Shown here: in pieces, positions 8,901 through 10,862 of the stretch
How positions within the stretch are numbered: the first letter of the stretch is position 1
Layout of the letters: every line of letters starts with the position of its first letter
Source: UBA7656 sp040755335
GTDB taxonomy: Bacteria > Acidobacteriota > Blastocatellia > UBA7656
Assembly: GCA_040755335.1 (NCBI GenBank)
Contig: JBFMAU010000260.1
Coordinates: forward strand, 1-10,862
Direction of reading: 5' to 3'
Length of the DNA stretch: 10,862 bases
Notes under the pieces: model-generated
Database searches by the model: none
What the model was told of the DNA's origin: nothing
Seen by the model: only the letters and a program-made list of their open reading frames with translations
Program-made: the position numbers and the translations under genes

Positions 8901-8997
8901 CGATGACTTTGTAAGGGTCGGCGAGAGGAAGGAAGGCCCAGAAGAATTGAGAAAGTATCATTAACGCGCACAGTGCGCTTTTGAATCGGTTTAGCAT
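2998..8997 (-). CDS. Bacterial alpha-2-macroglobulin with thioester motif
   Basis: This 1999-residue secreted protein belongs to the bacterial alpha-2-macroglobulins, which trap proteases: cleavage of a bait region triggers a conformational change and exposes a reactive thioester. The start at 8997 has GAGGA 7 bases upstream and gives a signal peptide (MLNRFKSALC, then a hydrophobic stretch to about residue 25). No lipobox is evident, so it is probably soluble in the periplasm or secreted. Order of parts: Pro-rich linker (about 40-120); SbsA-type Ig domains (about 125-360); macroglobulin domains including YRPGE (684-688); VVVVDEAILSLTGY (about 1190); Gly/Ala/Pro-rich candidate bait (about 1242-1286); A2M core motif VPDNLTRYRIMA (about 1317-1328); thioester domain with Cys1507-Ala-Glu-Gln1510; C-terminal domain with the WWWW cluster (about 1929) and EEMYHPETFGRS near the end. 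It is longer than the E. coli paralogues YfaS and YfhM (about 1530-1650 residues). No pbpC neighbour is visible. Confidence 0.95.
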   Translation of the reverse strand: MLNRFKSALCALMILSQFFWAFLPLADPYKVIGQTRRRPPTQVNTMNTGLQFKLSEGSPASAKTETVPTAPASQLPDADLQSVIARLQPIKADPSDEKEFALRDRSLPPPRTGRTVQASFPPPDVKTAPDVAAGPLDVVRFLPEGDVPIAPQLSVTFSQPMVAVTSHADTIAAGVPVRLTPQPPGQWRWIGTKTLLFEPGERFPMATEYRVEIPAGTKSATGATFAAARTWRFATPPPTVRSSHPTSGPTRRDAVMFVEFDQAIDREAVLETIRVRAAGTTWRTRLATAEEIQADPTVSRLVLNAQKGRWLAFRAEDQLPANSAIDVSVGPGTPSAEGPIKTRAAQSFSFRTYGPFRVTEHRCGWQENCSPFDQWTINFTNPIDAEAFDKSQVKVEPEIQGMKTTIYGNTLVITGIKKGRTTYRVTLDSAIKDQFGQTLGSSVTVAFNVKSAPAVLFSSGGNFVVLDPSAQPRYSVFSVNHNALRVRIYRVGPEDWRQFLAFLQSWNENTPAQPPGRLVVSNTVAVNSQMDEMVETRIDLAPALDEGLGHVFIIVEPTVQPKNRWERRVVMAWAQSTQIGLDAFVDGDHLLGWATSLKDGKPIEGAQLTITPTGINAATGADGLARIALKPASGRGSNLLVARKGKDTALLPENTYYWNERGGWSLRPTTDSLRWFVFDDRKMYRPGEEVHIKGWLRIIGGGKEGDVGALDNAASSVAYTLKDSRGNDVLKGTAAINALGGFDTKFKLPTTMNLGAAYLYLVAQGGTERGESRGYNHSLQVQEFRRPEFEVNAQSSEGPHFVGGQATATVAASYYAGGGLSNADVNWTVTSTPTNYTPPNRDDFTFGTWVPWWIMRSDTGQSRAETFAGKTDSAGKHHLKIDFISTDQPRPHAITAEASVMDVNRQAWNARTNLLVHPSEVYVGIRSPRTFVQKGEPIIIESIVTDIDGKAMAGRDIRLRAVLLDWVQERGEWKQKEINPQECAVKSAADAVQCRFETKEGGVYRITATVIDDRERENQSEITVWVAGGKTVPKREIEQEEVPLIPDRREYQPNDTAEILVQAPFYPAEGVLTLRRSGIVKTERFTMDSASHTLKVKIDESYIPNVYVQVDLVGSAPRTDEEGKPIERAPRRPAFASGSLNLSIPPLQRKLAVQAAPRDKALEPGGETDVDVEVKDARGNPVAGSEVAVVVVDEAILSLTGYRIGDPLSTFYTHRGADTQDYHLRKDVLLANAEDLLGKVPPGGGGAGGVEARQVAELAAAPPPAPKAAMRARMMKDGGAAEPAEPIRVRADFNALATFAPALPTDANGRARVHVKVPDNLTRYRIMAVAVAGGKQFGGVESTITARLPLMVRPSAPRFLNFGDKFELPVVVQNQTDSPMQVDLAVRAANAQLIEGAGRRVTVPANDRVEVRFPTTTVRAGTARFQIAAVAGKWADAAEVELPVWTPATTEAFAVYGEIDQGAIVQPVKTPTDAVRQFGGLEVTTSSTQLQALTDAVLYLASYRFECAEQLSSRVLAVAALRDVLSAFDAKGLPDPEEMVSAVRRDIKRLQALQNSDGGFAFWRRGDESWPYVSIHVAHAIQRAKEKRFDVPQEMLDRSRNYLRNIESHIPSYYGPETRRTLIAYALYVRNRMGDRDTARARRLIAESGLERLSFEAIGWLLSVLTGDAASGAELAAIRRHLSNRVSEEAGTAHFVTSYSDGAHLLLHSNRRADGVVLESLIADQPANDLIPKIVRGLLAHRTAGRWENTQENAFILLALDRYFNVYEKTTPAFVARAWLGQAFAGEQQYRGRTTDSHNINVPMRYLAETRDAQNLILSKEGAGRLYYRIGMQYAPASLKLDPSDHGFTVERVYEAVDKADDVRRDADGVWHIRAGARVRVRLTMVASSRRYHVALVDPLPAGLETLNPALAVTGSIPQDAKSRETNRWWWWRQWFEHQNMRDERVEAFTSLLWEGVYTYSYVARATTPGVFIVPPTKAEEMYHPETFGRSASDRVVVE

Positions 8998-9004
8998 AAG
9001 CACA

Positions 9005-9009
9005 TCCTC
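9005..9009 (-). promoter_or_regulatory. Ribosome binding site GAGGA of the macroglobulin gene
   Basis: On the minus strand GAGGA lies 7 bases before the ATG at 8997, directly ahead of the signal peptide. The frame also opens at an ATG at 9060, but that adds 21 polar residues and spoils the signal peptide. The 8997 start is therefore preferred. Confidence 0.65.
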
Positions 9010-9056
9010 GGAAAGAATCTTTTTCTTAGAAACACTACATCCGCTCACAGGCATAA

Positions 9057-9089
9057 TCAACGATCAGCCGACATAAAATGAATCGTTGA
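9057..9089. promoter_or_regulatory. Dyad TCAACGAT-N17-ATCGTTGA upstream of the macroglobulin gene
   Basis: A perfect 8-bp inverted repeat (9057-9064 and 9082-9089) with a 17-base AT-leaning spacer lies about 60 bases upstream of the macroglobulin start, a place where an operator could act. No clear promoter elements were seen around it, and chance occurrence is possible. Confidence 0.25.
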
Positions 9090-9211
9090 GCGAGAGCGAG
9101 CTTGCAGCAATTTTGAAAGAGCAGTGACGCGAAGCGCGAAGAGAGAAGAAGGTTGTCTGTTCGTTTTACATCTTCGAAAAGATTTCCGTGAAAGAGTTGA
9201 AGCCTCGTCCC

Positions 9212-9411
9212 CGGCCCGGAGGGCCGAAGGAAATTAGCCGGTGGTGAAGCCGCCGGAACCGTCGCGCATAAAACCCGCGCGCCCTGGAAGGGCGCTGGAT
9301 CAGCGATGTTCCGGCTCCCCTCCGGGGCGCGAACGAATTTTTGATGGCATCGTTTCCGGTGGCTGCGCTTCGCTCCACCACCGGCTAATATCCGTCGCTC
9401 CTTCGGAGCGA
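9212..9411. repeat. Second palindromic hairpin-array element
   Basis: A near-perfect 22-bp inverted repeat (9229-9250 with 9372-9393, 20 of 22 matching) contains a perfect 14-bp core: ATTAGCCGGTGGTG at 9233-9246 and CACCACCGGCTAAT at 9376-9389. Hairpins with 3-base loops flank and fill it: CGGCCC-GGA-GGGCCG (9212-9226), GCGCCCT-GGA-AGGGCGC (9279-9295), CCCC-TCC-GGGG (about 9317-9327) and TCGCTCC-TTC-GGAGCGA (9395-9411). The hairpins are placed symmetrically about the centre. No real coding frame is evident. It reads as an intergenic repeat of the kind recalled from Acidobacteriota genomes, which is memory and not a database match. Confidence 0.7.
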
Positions 9412-9441
9412 TGCGCGAAAACGTGACGCGCCTTTGCCAAG

Positions 9442-9470
9442 TTGACACCGTTAAGGGATGAGAATAAAGT
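9442..9470 (+). promoter_or_regulatory. Sigma70-type promoter for the channel-like gene
   Basis: A perfect -35 box TTGACA (9442-9447) is followed by a 17-base spacer and a -10 box TAAAGT (9465-9470, 4 of 6 consensus). It faces the channel-like gene and would start transcription near 9477, leaving a leader of about 158 bases. It lies just outside the hairpin element. Confidence 0.5.
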
Positions 9471-9634
9471 GAGGCTGCTAACCTGCGAGAGAGTGAAAAA
9501 GACCGCAACCGCGCAGGTGATGCTGGTCGTTCAGTTGCCAAGCAGTAAGAATTGAAAATTAGGCAGTATGGGTACTGTTCCTCAGAGTGGATTAGCCTGA
9601 CTTGCTTAATCACAAAGGAGATTACATCACTGAC
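9471..9634 (+). other. Long leader with a stem-loop
   Basis: No gene is seen here. A 7-bp stem ACCTGCG (9481-9487) / CGCAGGT (9512-9518) encloses a 24-base loop. A strong ribosome site, AAAGGAG (9614-9620), closes the leader. No known riboswitch class was recognised. Confidence 0.35.
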
Positions 9635-10862
9635 GTGAATACATCTGATACTCAAGAATCCAAAAAAGAAGGGGATAAGAAAGAGCCTGCTTCAAACACC
9701 CGTGACAAAATACAAGCGTCAGGGGAAAAAGCTGGTTACTCCCTCATTGAAAGTCCGTTTGGAAAGTGGATTCTTTACCGTCTGTTTACTGCTATAGCTT
9801 GGTATTGGCTAATCCTCAGAGTTTTTGACAAACAACTCCCCTTTGGTATTCAAATAGATCGTGACTACTTAATCACACCGTTTTTATTAAGTTGGTTAAT
9901 ACTCATCTTAGCCAAACGTTGGTGGAGGGTCTTTTTCCATTTTCCGTATTTCTTGATATTTCCTTTTCTTATGCTCTTTGTTCTCTCCCGATGGGCGTTC
10001 AAGTTACTGAAGGTCACGATGAAGTTGCCGATTCGTGCCTTTCGAGCAGCAAAATCTGGAGCCGCGATATTTTTGACACTACTGGGAATTATTATTGGGT
10101 GGGGGATTGCTTTTCTATCACATAGGCCGCACGCACGCGCCTGGGCTTCGTTAGTGGCGCATATCGCAACCTATATAATGTTTCTTCAGAGTTTCCGATG
10201 GGCTTCTAATCCTTACTACCCATTGTTAGCTGTTATTGAATTCCTATCGGATAAAGGGCAGAAGTTCTTCGAGAAATCATACGTGAATCCGGGGCTTACT
10301 GATAAAGGAAATAAGCGTCAGACTGCATTGGATGCATGCGAGTGGTGCTTAAAGATAATAGACAAGATATATGAAGTGAATGCCCCGATGAAACGAGGCA
10401 TTACTGCCTATACCTATAAAAAAATCTTACCAACATTCACTTTCGGCTTCTTGATTCTTTATGTCGTACTTGCCACATCTTTTGGCCTTACCCTTTATGA
10501 AATCGAAAGGGCTTGGGGAACACTTATACAAGGGATTCCAGACACATCAACAAGGCTCAGCTATCTTTACTTCTCATTTTTAAGCCAAGCCACCGCTGTA
10601 CCTGATGAGATAAAACCAATTTCGCCTTATGGCCAAATATGGATTGTTTGGGTTGTAATGACTGGAGTGCTACTCCTTACGATACTTATTGGGCTATTAA
10701 CAACTGCTGTCGGGCTTCAAGGAGAAAACGTCTTGGCAGAGCTTCGTGGATTCTTAGAGCCTGTCTTAAAAGTATCAGGCAGCGAGCCGTTTGAGCATCA
10801 GACGTGTCATTGCCACATAAACAAACGCCTCACTTGTGCTTGCCATCTCTTCGTAGTCCTTG
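9635..10862 (+). CDS. Multi-pass membrane protein with ion-channel-like pore region, interrupted by an IS; incomplete at the window edge
   Basis: The frame runs open from GTG 9635 to the edge (409 codons). A stop at 9593-9595 bounds it upstream. The first ~40 residues are hydrophilic and Lys/Glu-rich. Hydrophobic segments follow at about 47-64, 81-94, 98-119, 143-162, 170-185, 267-289 and 334-358, with a polar domain between about 205 and 262. Residues 311-333 (YLYFSFLSQATAVPDEIKP, then ISPYG) align by eye with the pore loop of two-TM channels (YFSF, filter, PxSPxG), and 334-358 would be the inner helix. The potassium filter TVGYGD reads TAVPDE here, so potassium selectivity is doubtful. AAAGGAG lies 14 bases before GTG, an unusually long gap. 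An in-frame ATC at 9626 or TTG at 9602 are other possible starts. From codon 375 (10757) the frame enters what appears to be an insertion sequence, so the native part visible is residues 1-374. The gene is AT-rich compared with its left neighbours. Confidence 0.75.
   Translation, partial: MNTSDTQESKKEGDKKEPASNTRDKIQASGEKAGYSLIESPFGKWILYRLFTAIAWYWLILRVFDKQLPFGIQIDRDYLITPFLLSWLILILAKRWWRVFFHFPYFLIFPFLMLFVLSRWAFKLLKVTMKLPIRAFRAAKSGAAIFLTLLGIIIGWGIAFLSHRPHARAWASLVAHIATYIMFLQSFRWASNPYYPLLAVIEFLSDKGQKFFEKSYVNPGLTDKGNKRQTALDACEWCLKIIDKIYEVNAPMKRGITAYTYKKILPTFTFGFLILYVVLATSFGLTLYEIERAWGTLIQGIPDTSTRLSYLYFSFLSQATAVPDEIKPISPYGQIWIVWVVMTGVLLLTILIGLLTTAVGLQGENVLAELRGFLEPVLKVSGSEPFEHQTCHCHINKRLTCACHLFVVL
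10757..10862 (-). mobile_element. End of an IS5-type insertion sequence
   Basis: The 3' tail of a transposase gene enters from the right edge on the minus strand. Between its stop codon and the host gene lies GAGCCTGTCTTAAAAGT (from 10757), which has the look of an IS terminal inverted repeat and is preceded by TTA (10754-10756), a plausible short target duplication. The boundary is inferred, because the other end of the element is outside the window. Confidence 0.55.
10775..10862 (-). CDS. IS5-family-like transposase, C-terminal 28 residues (partial)
   Basis: Read from the right edge on the minus strand, the frame gives KDYEEMASTSEAFVYVAMTR then LMLKRLAA and a TGA stop at 10777-10775. The pattern DYE, then SEAFVYVAMTRLMLKRLA, is the familiar C-terminus of DDE transposases of the IS5 group. 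The catalytic DDE residues would lie outside the window. It is encoded opposite to, and overlaps, the apparent end of the channel-like reading frame, so the channel frame beyond 10757 is antisense IS sequence and not native protein. Confidence 0.75.
   Translation of the reverse strand, partial: KDYEEMASTSEAFVYVAMTRLMLKRLAA

Noticed and set aside
8044..8964. Plus-strand open frame (306 codons) opposite the start of the macroglobulin gene
   Set aside because: Its Arg/Ser/Gly composition is typical of antisense shadows, no motif is seen and the opposite strand is clearly coding.
9035..9655. Minus-strand open frame (206 codons) upstream of the macroglobulin gene
   Set aside because: It crosses the hairpin element and the promoter region, has no recognisable domain or hydrophobic pattern of a real protein, and overlaps the macroglobulin frame start.
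9892..10125. Plus-strand ATG frame of 77 codons within the AT-rich region
   Set aside because: It lies in another frame inside the channel-like gene, which has continuous transmembrane coding sequence. The short frame has no support of its own.

Overview
The window looks like chromosomal DNA of a Gram-negative bacterium. It holds a signal-peptide-bearing outer-membrane beta-barrel protein and a periplasmic-type alpha-2-macroglobulin. The high-GC main part, the hairpin-rich intergenic repeats and the style of the macroglobulin and subtilase suggest an Acidobacteriota member (Blastocatellia-like). That placement is an inference from recognition only, with no marker gene to support it.

Layout. 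Bases 1-50 carry an inverted and direct repeat built on the word CCTCTGCG. At 176-1816 (minus) lies a secreted subtilisin-family (S8) protease with a prodomain, a complete catalytic set and a C-terminal Ig/IPT-like domain. A 387-base divergent gap follows. At 2204-2773 (plus) is a small outer-membrane beta-barrel protein. A 214-base nested palindrome (2775-2988) fills almost exactly the gap between the stop codons of this gene and of the convergent gene. At 2998-8997 (minus) is a 1999-residue bacterial alpha-2-macroglobulin with an intact CxEQ thioester motif and an Ala/Pro/Gly-rich candidate bait region. The 637-base region upstream of it (8998-9634) holds a small dyad, a second palindromic hairpin element (about 9212-9411), a good sigma70-type promoter facing right and a long leader.

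From about 9600 to 10756 the DNA becomes clearly richer in A+T and encodes a GTG-started multi-pass membrane protein. Its last hydrophobic pair resembles the pore region of two-TM ion channels, but the potassium filter signature is replaced. At the right edge this frame runs antisense into the C-terminal tail of an IS5-type transposase, so an insertion sequence appears to have landed in the gene, near its 3' part as seen here.

Functionally, the protease, barrel protein and macroglobulin are all envelope or secreted proteins. They lie on alternating strands and do not form an operon. A protease and a protease-trapping protein being near neighbours is suggestive only. The less ordinary parts are the right-hand channel-like gene with its IS insertion and the two structured repeat elements.
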